From the NCBI GenBank assembly GCA_910575245.1, contig CAJTEN010000002.1:331185-395184 (forward strand): DNA of 64,000 nucleotides, given 5' to 3'. The stretch is from Clostridia bacterium. GTDB lineage: Bacteria > Bacillota > Clostridia > Lachnospirales > Lachnospiraceae. Positions 42,611 to 51,649 of the stretch are shown here, piece after piece (within the stretch, counting starts at the first letter, position 1; every line of letters begins with the position of its first letter). The notes beneath the pieces were generated by a model. It saw only the letters and a program-made list of their open reading frames with translations. It ran no database searches and was not told where the DNA came from. The position numbers and the translations under genes are program-made.

Positions 42611-43585
42611 ATGCTTGGATATCTGTTTATTGCGCTGATATTCTTTCTGGTTGCATTCCTGTACGGATACGGGCAGATTTACAGGAATATGCTGTATGCG
42701 GCAGTGATTGTGCTGTTTTTTGGAGGTGTGTTTGTTCTGGCGGATTATATCCGATATTCAGTGAGATGCCATGCGCTGTTCCAGGCATTACAGAGGGGAG
42801 AAGAGCGGACGCAGGGGCTGCCGGAGACAGGAAGCCTGCCGGAGATATTATACCAGAGGATGCTGGCAGAATCAGAGCAGGAGAAGAGAAAGCTTCTTAC
42901 GGAATATGATGAAAAGAAGCAGGATATGGCGGATTATTATACCATGTGGACGCATCAGATCAAGACGCCTATTGCGGCCATGCGGCTGTTACTGCAGGAC
43001 GGGGATGATAGTGGGCGGCAGACAGAACTGGAGGAGTTGTTTAAGATCGAGCGGTATGCGGAGATGGCGCTTTATTTTGCCAGGCTGGACAGCCTTTCTT
43101 CGGATTTGCTTTTCAGGAGCTGCGATGTGCATGAGATTGTGAAACAGGCAGTGAAGAAGTACTCCGTTTTGTTTCTGCGAAGCGGGCTTTCTTTCCGGAT
43201 GGAGGAATTCGCGGTCAGGGCGGTGACGGATGAAAAGTGGCTGTCCTTTGTGGTGGAGCAGGTCTTTTCCAATGCGCTGAAATATACGCACGAGGGCGGC
43301 ATTGCAATCTACGGAGCGGATATGGAAGGCAATATGGTACAGAAAACTGCGTATTATCTTGTTATAGAAGATACGGGAATCGGTATCAGGGAGTGCGATC
43401 TGCCGAGAATCTTCGAGCGGGGATTTACAGGATATAACGGAAGGACAGACAGGAAGTCAACAGGAATCGGCTTGTATCTGTGCGATCAGATCATGAGAAG
43501 AATGTCTCATACGATTCGGGTGAAGTCAGTACCGGGAGAAGGGACAAAGGTCATTTTGGGATTCTGGCAGCAAAAGACTGTGTGA
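42611..43585 (+). CDS. Bce-type sensor histidine kinase, 5' end altered
   Basis: 324 residues. Two membrane helices with almost no outside loop (residues 3-21 and 27-46), H-box WTHQIKTPIAAM with His115, N-box FSNALKYT, G1 EDTGIGI and G2 STGIGLYLC. These are the intramembrane-sensing kinases that work with a partner ABC transporter against antimicrobial peptides. The response regulator normally coded directly before is absent; prophage genes take its place. The frame is open further upstream, so the present ATG may not be the original one. The ribosome site is weak. Confidence 0.85.
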   Translation: MLGYLFIALIFFLVAFLYGYGQIYRNMLYAAVIVLFFGGVFVLADYIRYSVRCHALFQALQRGEERTQGLPETGSLPEILYQRMLAESEQEKRKLLTEYDEKKQDMADYYTMWTHQIKTPIAAMRLLLQDGDDSGRQTELEELFKIERYAEMALYFARLDSLSSDLLFRSCDVHEIVKQAVKKYSVLFLRSGLSFRMEEFAVRAVTDEKWLSFVVEQVFSNALKYTHEGGIAIYGADMEGNMVQKTAYYLVIEDTGIGIRECDLPRIFERGFTGYNGRTDRKSTGIGLYLCDQIMRRMSHTIRVKSVPGEGTKVILGFWQQKTV

Positions 43586-43656
43586 CATAAATGTAAGATT
43601 ACAGGGAGGAAATGTAAGCCGGATGCATGGCGGTACATTTCTTCTTTTTATATAAT
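43583..43656 (+). promoter_or_regulatory. BceR-type box and promoter of the ABC genes
   Basis: TGACA-TAAA-TGTAA (43583-43596) is a full match to the TnACA-N4-TGTAA operator of BceR-like regulators. A direct repeat AAATGTAAG occurs at 43589 and 43610, two helix turns apart. TATAAT is at 43651-43656 with no -35 box, as expected for an activated promoter. Confidence 0.7.
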
Positions 43657-43696
43657 CGAGAAAGAAACAATCAAAATGAAGGAGGCTTGTTAAAAC

Positions 43697-44479
43697 ATGT
43701 CATTATTGGAAGTCAGGAATGTAAAGAAGGTATATACAACAAGGCTGGGATCGGTCAAGGTGCAGGCACTGCGCGACGTGAATTTTTCCGTGGAGGACGG
43801 GGAGTATGTGGCGATCATGGGGGAGTCGGGATCCGGTAAGACTACGCTGCTCAATATTCTTGCTTCGTTGGATAAGGCTACAAGCGGTCAGGTTCTGTTA
43901 AACGGCAAGGATCTGTCGGAGATCAGACACAGGGAGCTGTGTGCATTCCGGAGGGAGCACCTGGGATTTGTATTTCAGGATTTTAACTTATTGGATACGC
44001 TGTCCCTGAAAGATAATATCTATCTTCCGTTGGTACTGGCAGGAGCCGATTACAAGGAGATGGAATATAAACTGAAACCGCTTGCCGAGAAGCTGGCAAT
44101 TAAGGCGATACTGGAAAAATATCCATACGAGGTTTCAGGAGGACAGAGGCAGCGTGCGGCGGTGTGCCGGGCACTGATCACGGAGCCGGATATCATTCTG
44201 GCAGATGAGCCTACCGGGGCATTGGATTCCAAGGCATCGGGCAAGCTGCTGAAGCTGTTCGGTGAGGTCAACCGGGAAGGACAGACGATCCTGATGGTGA
44301 CCCACAGCATTCAGGCGGCCAGCCATGCAGGGCGGGTGCTTTTTATCAAGGACGGCTGTGTGTTCCATCAGATTTATAAGGGAAATCAGAGCAATGATAC
44401 CATGTATAAAATGATATCCGATGCGCTGACGGTGCTGCAGACGGAGGGGCAGAAGGAAGAGCAGGATGTCTGTGCCTGA
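43697..44479 (+). CDS. Bce-type ABC transporter ATPase
   Basis: 260 residues. Walker A GESGSGKTT, Q-loop FQDFNLLDTLS, signature VSGGQRQRAA, Walker B ILADEPTGALDS, and H-loop MVTHS. The group is the MacB/BceA ATPases that detach peptide antibiotics from the wall precursor. GAAGGAGG stands before the ATG. It forms an operon with the permease. Confidence 0.93.
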   Translation: MSLLEVRNVKKVYTTRLGSVKVQALRDVNFSVEDGEYVAIMGESGSGKTTLLNILASLDKATSGQVLLNGKDLSEIRHRELCAFRREHLGFVFQDFNLLDTLSLKDNIYLPLVLAGADYKEMEYKLKPLAEKLAIKAILEKYPYEVSGGQRQRAAVCRALITEPDIILADEPTGALDSKASGKLLKLFGEVNREGQTILMVTHSIQAASHAGRVLFIKDGCVFHQIYKGNQSNDTMYKMISDALTVLQTEGQKEEQDVCA

Positions 44480-44588
44480 ATGATTACTGGCTACGGCTGA
44501 TATTTCGCGAGACACATTTGGTGAGTGGAGCAGGGTGCAAGTCACAGAAAAGCAAAGTGGAATTTGCGGACAGGAATGGAGGATTGAT

Positions 44589-46721
44589 ATGAGAGGAACG
44601 ATGGAATTACCTGTGAATCAGTCAGGAGAAAATATGTTATCAAAGAACGAGGGATCTGCGAGTGAGCAGGCCAACAACCAAAGATTTGGAAAAAGGTCAT
44701 CTGCAGGAAGAATTCTGCCGGTCATGGCATGGAACGGTATCTTCAGAAACGGAAATGTGTATTTCCCTTATCTGGCGGCAGGAATCTTTTCGGTATTTAC
44801 CTATTTTGTATATGTGTCTATTCTCAAGAATGATATTATCAAGATTCTGCCAAGGAGCAGCTATGCATGGATGATGCTGCGGATCGGGAAAAGTCTTCTT
44901 GTCGTTATTCTGATGCTTTTCCTGATCTATGCGAACAGCTTTCTGGTGAAGAGACGGCAGAAAGAATTCGGATTGTATCATATACTGGGGCTGGAGAAAA
45001 AACATATCGGAAGCATGTTGTTTATCGAGACACTGCTGGTCTATGCCGGGGTGATGGCAGGGGGAGTTATTCTCGGGCTGGTGCTTTCCAAGCTGCTTTT
45101 TATGATTTTGCTGCGGATGTGCAATCTGCCGGTGGATGTCAGCTTTGTTTTCTATCCGGAGGCGTTCTGGGAGACAGGCGTTTATTTTCTTGGTATCTAT
45201 GTGCTTAACCTTGTGGAAGGATTTATACAGATCGGAAAGGCGAAACCGATCGAATTGATGAGCGGAAGCAGGAAAGGAGAGAAAGAGCCGAGATTTTTAT
45301 GGTTTTATGCACTGGCCGGCGTGGCTGCATTGGGGTTTGGCTATTATTGTGCCGTGACTTCCAAACAGGACAGCATGCTGTTTACCAATTTCTTCCTGGC
45401 CGTTTTCTGGGTTATCATCGGAACCTATCTATTATTTACATCGGGAAGTATCGTGTTCCTGAAGTGGATGAAATCCAGAAAGTCTGTTTATTACAGGCCG
45501 GGTAACTTTATCACGATCTCCGGGATACTTTACCGTATGAAAAAGAGTGCGGCGGGGCTTTCCAATATCTGTATCTTTTCTACGATGGTGATCATCACGC
45601 TCATTTGTACGGTCGTGCTCTGTGTAGGGATGGACAGTATGGTGCATTTCGTTTATCCCTATGATATGACGGTACATTACAGGGATAAGAGGATAACACG
45701 GGAAGAACTTGACCAGGAGATAGAAGCTCTGGAGGAGAAATACGGGCTTCAGGCGGCCAGGGTGGATCTGTATGATAAGCTGGAGTTGAGTGTCAGGAAG
45801 GAGAATGACTGCTTTGTACAGCAGAAAGCAAAAGCAGGATTTGATTCTGACAGCTATGCAGAGGATTACAGGCTGGGAATTATGATACAGGAGGACTATA
45901 ATGCGATAGCAGACCGGACAGTCGGCCTGGCGGAAAATGAAGCGCTGATTTATTGCACCGGCAAAAATTATGGTTATGATACCATTGATTTCTTTGGGAA
46001 TGCATTCCGGGTGCAGGAAGAACCCGACAATTTCTTTCCTAATCCGAAATCGGAAGAAAATACATTTGGTGCACGTTATCTTATGGTGGTAAAAGACAGA
46101 CAGGTGCAGGATACGTGTGTAAGAGCGTGGGCAGAAGCAAACGGGGTAGAAGATATGGATGCCTTTCTGAACAGCGGGACGCAGTATGTACAGATCATCC
46201 TGGAGGGCGCGGATACGGAGAAAGCGGATTTTCTCAATGAGTTCGGAGAGTGGTGCCAGAGCCGCCCGGGATTTTCACAGCTCAGGGACAATGTGGAGGA
46301 CAGACGAAACGAGGAGACCATGTATGGTGCGCTTCTGTTCATCGGCGTGGTATTCGGGCTGATCTTCTTTATGTGCCTGATCCTGATTATGTATTATAAA
46401 CAGATCACGGAAGGATATGAGGACAGAAATAACTTCGATATTATGCAAAAGGTAGGCATGAGTGATACGGAGATCAGGGGTACGGTACACAGGCAGATTC
46501 TGATGGTATTTGGATTGCCGCTGTTTGGAGCGGTATGCCACACAATTGCGGGAATGATTATGGTGAAAGGACTGATGGTTCTTATCTCATTCTATCGTAT
46601 GGATATGTTGTTCTGGGGGACGGTAGGTGTGATTGCCTTGTTTGTGGCGGTGTATGGGGCCAGCTATATGACTACGGCGAAGGCGTATTACAGGATTGTA
46701 CGGAATGGAGGCAGGGAATGA
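44589..46721 (+). CDS. Bce-type ABC transporter permease
   Basis: 710 residues. Ten membrane helices in the FtsX layout (3-plus-1 helices, about 200-residue outside domain between helices 7 and 8, last three at the C-terminus). The outside domain (YDMTVHYRDKRITREELD to about residue 585) senses or binds the peptide and passes flux information to the kinase. The C-terminus ends in EIRGTVHRQILMVFGLPLFGAVCHTIAGM. ATG at 44589 is chosen for GGAGG 6 bases upstream; an open frame continues upstream without a good site. Confidence 0.9.
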   Translation: MRGTMELPVNQSGENMLSKNEGSASEQANNQRFGKRSSAGRILPVMAWNGIFRNGNVYFPYLAAGIFSVFTYFVYVSILKNDIIKILPRSSYAWMMLRIGKSLLVVILMLFLIYANSFLVKRRQKEFGLYHILGLEKKHIGSMLFIETLLVYAGVMAGGVILGLVLSKLLFMILLRMCNLPVDVSFVFYPEAFWETGVYFLGIYVLNLVEGFIQIGKAKPIELMSGSRKGEKEPRFLWFYALAGVAALGFGYYCAVTSKQDSMLFTNFFLAVFWVIIGTYLLFTSGSIVFLKWMKSRKSVYYRPGNFITISGILYRMKKSAAGLSNICIFSTMVIITLICTVVLCVGMDSMVHFVYPYDMTVHYRDKRITREELDQEIEALEEKYGLQAARVDLYDKLELSVRKENDCFVQQKAKAGFDSDSYAEDYRLGIMIQEDYNAIADRTVGLAENEALIYCTGKNYGYDTIDFFGNAFRVQEEPDNFFPNPKSEENTFGARYLMVVKDRQVQDTCVRAWAEANGVEDMDAFLNSGTQYVQIILEGADTEKADFLNEFGEWCQSRPGFSQLRDNVEDRRNEETMYGALLFIGVVFGLIFFMCLILIMYYKQITEGYEDRNNFDIMQKVGMSDTEIRGTVHRQILMVFGLPLFGAVCHTIAGMIMVKGLMVLISFYRMDMLFWGTVGVIALFVAVYGASYMTTAKAYYRIVRNGGRE

Positions 46722-46839
46722 TATTGCGGATCCGTGCAGTGGTGTGCCTGCTTCACTGTGTGTATCTTTTACTATCGGTTATTGGGGAGTTTGTAGTGAG
46801 GTGCATGCTTGTCCTGTGGCAGATTTGATGATAAGATAT

Positions 46840-46920
46840 ATAGCAAACGACATAACATATTTTTGATTCTGCTTCCCGCGGGATATACGAAAAAACGAAA
46901 TTACTAATGTCGTTAGCTAT
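46840..46920 (+). repeat. Imperfect inverted repeat, foldback element
   Basis: ATAGCAAACGACAT (46840-46853) and ATGTCGTTAGCTAT (46907-46920) pair over 14 bases with one mismatch, with CCCGCGGG in the middle. It sits between the permease and the J-domain gene. It could be a small mobile or intergenic repeat; copies elsewhere would be needed to tell. Confidence 0.45.
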
Positions 46921-47017
46921 GGCAGCAGGAATGAAAAGAATACCATGGCAGCAGTTCTGCGCCGGGTATGGTGAAATGCGGCAGACGCAGGGGCGGACTG
47001 CCTTTGGTACGGGTAGA

Positions 47018-47992
47018 ATGGATTTAGAACAGGCGAAACGGATATTAAATATATCGGCGGAGGATGATATCGGAGCGGTCAAAAGAAAATACCGCAGGCT
47101 GATCGGCTGCCACCATCCGGATGCGATCGGCTCCGACAGGCCGGAGCATATCAGGTGCGCACAGGATATCAATGAGGCATATAACCTGCTTAAGAAAAGC
47201 GGCGTGCTAGCTGTCTCCGGGAAGAAATCACAGAGGTGGCAGGGAATCGTTAACGAGAAGGCTTTTTGCGACAGGAATATTTATCTGTATTATACGCTGG
47301 ATGTTTCTGAGAAGAAGCCATACTATCAGACGGCCCGAGGAAGATATATGTGGGATCCGGATGAGGAAGACTTTGAATTGTTTCTGACCAGTATTCGTCA
47401 TGCGGTGAAAGAACTGTTGGAGAAGACGGAGGAAAGGTTTTCTTCTCCGGGGTATGAGGATACGCTGGCGGAAACAGAGAAATTTGAATTTCAGGTACAG
47501 TTATTTACCTGTCTTGCCATGCAGTACGTGGATCCGGTGAGGACACTGCGTAAGATAGCACAGGCAGACCATGTGGATGCAAAGGGCAGGGAAGTCTACC
47601 GTTTCCGGGCTTTTCTTGGTGCAAAAGGACAGAACCAGGTCTGGAAGACAATGACGTTATTGCAGAAAGGCGATACCGTCTATCCTGCATCTTTTCGGGA
47701 AAATAAGATTGCCGTTATGGATGGCGATAAACGATCCCTGGGGTATCTGTCACTGGAGGATGATCAGCTGTATTTCTGTATCGTTCCGCTTTTGAAGAAA
47801 CGCTTGGCGCGGATCAGGATGACGGTCAGGGACACGGAGGTCAGTAGGAAAACACATCCGTACAGAGTGAAAGTAGAACTGGACTTTTTCTTCCGGCTGG
47901 AGGAAGGGGCAGGGCAGTATGCGGACAGTGAGTACAATCTGAGGATTGCGGATATTCTGAACCGGTATGAGGGGATGCTGAAGAATGCATGA
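47018..47992 (+). CDS. J-domain (DnaJ-like) protein
   Basis: 324 residues. An N-terminal J-domain (DLEQAKRILNISAEDDIGAVKRKYRRLIGCHHPDAIG) with the HPD triplet that stimulates DnaK. After about residue 70 the rest is of unknown type, with no zinc finger or C-terminal DnaJ domain. An adaptor linking DnaK to particular clients is likely. ATG at 47018 is at the domain start but has a weak ribosome site; in-frame ATGs at 46907 and 46931 would add residues, the former lying in an inverted repeat. Confidence 0.7.
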   Translation: MDLEQAKRILNISAEDDIGAVKRKYRRLIGCHHPDAIGSDRPEHIRCAQDINEAYNLLKKSGVLAVSGKKSQRWQGIVNEKAFCDRNIYLYYTLDVSEKKPYYQTARGRYMWDPDEEDFELFLTSIRHAVKELLEKTEERFSSPGYEDTLAETEKFEFQVQLFTCLAMQYVDPVRTLRKIAQADHVDAKGREVYRFRAFLGAKGQNQVWKTMTLLQKGDTVYPASFRENKIAVMDGDKRSLGYLSLEDDQLYFCIVPLLKKRLARIRMTVRDTEVSRKTHPYRVKVELDFFFRLEEGAGQYADSEYNLRIADILNRYEGMLKNA

Positions 47993-48056
47993 TTTTAATA
48001 TGGTACTGGCACCTAAAGCAGCAAGGTAGATTTAACAGTAGTGTAATGATTTATGC

Positions 48057-48833
48057 TCAGACATAAATCGTCTCCCCACAGGACAGGCCATGCAGCCGGT
48101 CCATATAGTTTTTCATATACTGGAACTGCTTTTCTCCGGTGCAGTGGCATGTATAATACTCAGTGGGGAATTTATTCAGATATTCTGCATAGCTTTTCAG
48201 GGCATCGCCTGGCGGGAGTTTGGAGAAATGGAAACCGCCGATCAGGACATCAGGACAGAACCAGTCGGCAATATCCATGATTCCCCGATGGGAGCAGCCG
48301 CTGAAAAGTATTTTCTTATGGTTCTCTTCCAGAAGCAGATATTGCTCATGGCGGAAATCTTCCGGAAGAAATACATCGTTCTCAAGTTTGGTAAGCCCGA
48401 AATTTCCAGGAAAATGTTTTTGTTTTTTTTCGCTGCAGGAATAGAGGGCTGCCCCTTCCGCGAGGAAGGTGGTGCCTTCTGTGAAGATCAGACGGTCATG
48501 CCCGGCAAGGGCAGTATCCAGGCCGATGTATTTTTCGGTGCCGTTATAATGGGGCTCGAAGGCGTAGCGGCTCAGATAGACAGGAGCCTTCCGGTTTATT
48601 TCCAGAAATCTGGCAAGACCGCCGCCGTGGTCGTAGTGTCCATGGGAAAGGACGGCCAGATCCACGGCTTCAAGATCGATGCCGAGCGCGGCGGCATTTT
48701 CAGAGAAGAGCTCGGTCTGGCCCATATCAAAGAGAATCTTATGGCCTGCAGTTTCGATGTACAGGCTCAGTCCGTGTTCGGTGGACATATCCGGGCGTTT
48801 TGTCGTATTTTCAAGCAGGGCTGTGATCTTCAT
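48057..48833 (-). CDS. Metallo-beta-lactamase-fold hydrolase
   Basis: 258 residues. SHGHYDHGGG (HxHxDH zinc site), FSGCSHRGIMDI, and VLIGGFHF give the metal ligands. It resembles the group annotated as dihydropterin-aminobenzene phosphate synthase-like hydrolases in clostridia. Substrate unknown. It is on the opposite strand between the J-domain gene and another MBL gene. Confidence 0.85.
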   Translation of the reverse strand: MKITALLENTTKRPDMSTEHGLSLYIETAGHKILFDMGQTELFSENAAALGIDLEAVDLAVLSHGHYDHGGGLARFLEINRKAPVYLSRYAFEPHYNGTEKYIGLDTALAGHDRLIFTEGTTFLAEGAALYSCSEKKQKHFPGNFGLTKLENDVFLPEDFRHEQYLLLEENHKKILFSGCSHRGIMDIADWFCPDVLIGGFHFSKLPPGDALKSYAEYLNKFPTEYYTCHCTGEKQFQYMKNYMDRLHGLSCGETIYV

Positions 48834-48990
48834 GTCTTATATTCCTCCAGGTTTTACAGAGATTAGTAGCTGTCATGTAACAGACTTTATTATATTGGTA
48901 AGTGATAGCTGCTGTCAGAAGACCGTACTGTCACTATTAATATGATAATATAAATGGTGCGGGTTGACCAGTAATTTGACCGTAATAAGA

Positions 48991-49019
48991 TTGTACATTG
49001 GAAACCGAGAGTGTATGAT
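48991..49019 (+). promoter_or_regulatory. Promoter of the second MBL gene
   Basis: TTGTAC, 17-base spacer, TATGAT, ending 56 bases before the start codon. Confidence 0.5.
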
Positions 49020-49075
49020 AGTTACAGGAAAGCTATAAATAAGGAAACCGAACGAGGAAGAAAGGGGCCAGGCAG

Positions 49076-49720
49076 ATGGATTTGAATCACATTACAGTAA
49101 ACATCCAGAGCAGCATTCGTATAGAGGGATCGGGCGTATTATATTTTGACCCGTTTCAGGTGGAGACGGCTGCGCATGATGCGGATCTTATTTTTGTTAC
49201 CCATAAGCATTATGATCATTTTGAACCGGATTCCATTGCGAAGGTGAAGAAGGAGAACACTATCTTAGTCGCACCGGAATCCATGCAGAAGAAGGTGCTG
49301 TCGGAATCGGGCATGGAGCCTGGGCAGTGTGTATTCTGCAGACCGGGTGAGAAGCAGCAGCTGGGGAACATTGTGATTGAGACGGTTCCTGCCTATAACA
49401 AGCTGAAACCATTTCATACCAGGGGAAAGAAGTGGCAGGGATATATCGTGAGCATGGATGGTGTCCGTTATTATGTATCCGGAGATACAGATGTAAACGA
49501 GGACATCGGGAAAGTGCGGTGTGATGTGGCGCTGGTTCCAATCGGCGGATTCTATACGATGGACAAGAAACAGGCGGCGGAGTATATCGCAGAGATGAAG
49601 CCGCAGGCAGTGATTCCGACGCATTACGGCAGTATCGTGGGCAGTAAGACGGATGGTGCGGAATTCAAGGCCTGTCTGGAAAGGATGGACAAAAAGATTC
49701 AGGTTGAATTGAAGTTATGA
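49076..49720 (+). CDS. UlaG-like metallo-beta-lactamase-fold protein
   Basis: 214 residues. THKHYDHFEPDSI (zinc site), VSGDTDVNEDI (bridging Asp) and PTHYGSIVG (last His). The short form with HxHxDH and a C-terminal THYG resembles UlaG-like or RNase-like MBL hydrolases. Substrate unknown. Reading starts at ATG after GAAAGGGG. Confidence 0.85.
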   Translation: MDLNHITVNIQSSIRIEGSGVLYFDPFQVETAAHDADLIFVTHKHYDHFEPDSIAKVKKENTILVAPESMQKKVLSESGMEPGQCVFCRPGEKQQLGNIVIETVPAYNKLKPFHTRGKKWQGYIVSMDGVRYYVSGDTDVNEDIGKVRCDVALVPIGGFYTMDKKQAAEYIAEMKPQAVIPTHYGSIVGSKTDGAEFKACLERMDKKIQVELKL

Positions 49721-49799
49721 GTGCATGATGGCCGGAAGCTTGCTTGGGATCGAAAGCGAAAGCTTTATGCCATTAACGATAGAAAGGAACGACAGAAAC

Positions 49800-50882
49800 A
49801 TGAAAATTGCCGTGTTTTTTCCGGGGATCGGATATCATTGTGAGAAACCGCTCCTGTATTACAGTGGTAAAATAGCCGGCCAGTATCAATACGAACAGGT
49901 CAGAGTATCTTATACCGGTTTGAGGCGTTTGTGTGCGGAGGAGTTTGAAGAAGCGCTCGAAGAGACGCTGCAGGAGGCGCTTGCCCAGACGGAGAGCTGC
50001 CTGAAGGATGTGGACTGGAGCCGGTATGAGGATATTCTTTTTATCTCCAAGAGCATCGGGACAGCGGTAGCTGCCGCCTATGCCGTACGGCATGGAATCC
50101 GCTGCAGGAATGTTTATTATACGCCTCTGGCGCAGACGTTTGATTATGCGCCGCAGACCGGGATTGTATTTCACGGGACGGATGACCCGTGGGCGAAGAC
50201 GGAAAGGATCAGGGAGAAGTGTGCGGAGAATAACCTGCCTTTACATATTGTTGGCAACGGGAATCATTCTCTGGAGATACAGGAGGACACAATGGGAAAC
50301 CTCAGTATATTGACGGATATTATGCAACATACAGAGGATTATATCGCAGACGTCGTTCAGTACAGACAGCTGGATGCAGATGAAATATGTCCCAGGCTGT
50401 TCGGACAGTTTATACGGCGCCAGAAAGTGACGATGTGCAGAAGGAGAGAAGCGGGGAAGTGGGTCATCAGGGAGGATCCGTTTATCGATGACTGGAGTGA
50501 AGAGGACTACCGGATATTGGTTTCTTGTCTTAAGAATACGGTCAATACGGGAGGGTTTGTGTACGCCGCTTTTTATAAGGATGCACTGAAAGGCTTCGTC
50601 TCCGTGGAATCTGCATTGTTCGGAGGGGACAATCGATATCTGGATCTGTCAAGTATCCATGTATCCGAAGATATGCGTGGGAGAAAAATCGGGCAGCATC
50701 TTTTTAAAGCGGCGGCAGAGTGGGCCGGGCAGAAAGGAGCCCGCAAGCTGTACATATCATCCCATTCGGCAGTGGAAACGCAGGCATTCTATCAGGCTAT
50801 GGGCTGCGTGGAAGCACAGGAGTATCATCAGGAGCATGTGGAGAGGGAGCCGTATGACTGTCAGCTGGAGTATCAATTGTGA
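49800..50882 (+). CDS. Alpha/beta hydrolase fused to GNAT acetyltransferase
   Basis: 361 residues, two enzymes in one chain. The first 185 residues are a small alpha/beta hydrolase: SKSIGTAVAA (nucleophile Ser), FHGTDDPWAK (acid Asp) and VGNGNHSLE (His). The remainder is a GNAT N-acetyltransferase: IHVSEDMRGRKIGQHLFKAA (acetyl-CoA loop RGRKIG) and QAFYQAMGCVEA. The pair may act one after the other on a small substrate. ATG at 49800 begins the hydrolase; the frame is open to 49725. Confidence 0.8.
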   Translation: MKIAVFFPGIGYHCEKPLLYYSGKIAGQYQYEQVRVSYTGLRRLCAEEFEEALEETLQEALAQTESCLKDVDWSRYEDILFISKSIGTAVAAAYAVRHGIRCRNVYYTPLAQTFDYAPQTGIVFHGTDDPWAKTERIREKCAENNLPLHIVGNGNHSLEIQEDTMGNLSILTDIMQHTEDYIADVVQYRQLDADEICPRLFGQFIRRQKVTMCRRREAGKWVIREDPFIDDWSEEDYRILVSCLKNTVNTGGFVYAAFYKDALKGFVSVESALFGGDNRYLDLSSIHVSEDMRGRKIGQHLFKAAAEWAGQKGARKLYISSHSAVETQAFYQAMGCVEAQEYHQEHVEREPYDCQLEYQL

Positions 50883-51336
50883 CCACGGACCACATTCTGG
50901 AATTATTGTATAGGATCGTAATGTATTGAGAATACTACAAAGAAGCATAGTTATGCGGCCGGCGCCTGTAGCTGTATTCTGAAGAATGCCCGGATCCGGG
51001 GCGGCAAGGGGTGCAGAAGTACAAAGAAAGCCTGTGCGGCAGCACTGTGTGTTATATGAAATAGATTTCACAACTATATACAAAAAGGTATGGAAAAAAT
51101 TATGAAAATTGCCAATTTACAACGCATAGTGTAAAAATGTATTATATAGGCACGAGCGAAATCGGTAACATAAAATATGAAGATGATGGCGAATTGCGAG
51201 GGGGGTGAATAGAGCGGGATTTTTGTGGATAATCTGTATGTAAGGGGATTCTAATTAGTCCGGTGCTGATTCTGAAAAACGATAAGTAAAACATAACAAA
51301 GACATAATAATGGTGAAATGAAGGAGAAAGGATCAT
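50883..51336 (+). other. Gene-free stretch with candidate promoter
   Basis: 454 bases without a convincing gene. A possible promoter for the next gene: TTTACA (51116-51121), 18 bases, TATTAT (51140-51145), giving a leader of about 185 bases. The leader has no clear terminator or known riboswitch pattern. Otherwise I see nothing in it. Confidence 0.35.
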
Positions 51337-51570
51337 ATGCAGCAGGTAAATGTTAAGTTTAACAATGTTGAGCAGATAAGGCAGTTTATTAACACAATTG
51401 AGAAAATTGATACTAATTTTGATTTGGGTTCCGGACACAGAGTGGTTGATGCAAAATCTGTCATCGGTGTGATGGGTTTGGATTTTTCAGGACCGCTCCG
51501 GCTAAGATATCATTCAGATGATGCGGATATTGAGAAAAAGATCGCGCCGTTCGTATATTCGAGCGTATAG
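51337..51570 (+). CDS. HPr-like protein without active-site His
   Basis: 77 residues. RVVDAKSVIGVMGLDFSGPLRLRYHSDD aligns with the HPr segment around Ser46 (LKSIMGVMSLG). In HPr the active His lies near residue 15 in GIHARPA; here that place reads NVEQIRQF. So it cannot carry phosphate in the usual way but may keep the regulatory serine. It is probably a regulator rather than a carrier. GAAGGAG precedes it, and a strong hairpin follows. Confidence 0.75.
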   Translation: MQQVNVKFNNVEQIRQFINTIEKIDTNFDLGSGHRVVDAKSVIGVMGLDFSGPLRLRYHSDDADIEKKIAPFVYSSV

Positions 51571-51600
51571 ATGGATATCATTTCATAAAAAAATACAATA

Positions 51601-51628
51601 GAGAGCCTGCCCGTTTGGGCAGGCTCTC
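51601..51628 (+). terminator. Terminator-like hairpin
   Basis: 12-bp perfect stem GAGAGCCTGCCC/GGGCAGGCTCTC with a GTTT loop. There is no T run after it on this strand; on the other strand it is followed by TATTGTATTTTTTT, so it would stop transcripts from the right best. Confidence 0.65.
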
Positions 51629-51649
51629 AGACTGTGTGCCATATAGCAG

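Noticed and set aside
46718..46828. Small hydrophobic frame (36 residues) after the ABC permease
   Set aside because: Possible start with a weak ribosome site, but too short and without any supporting pattern.
48090..48866. 258-residue frame on the plus strand opposite the MBL hydrolase
   Set aside because: The minus-strand frame has the HxHxDH motif and family pattern; the plus frame has none.
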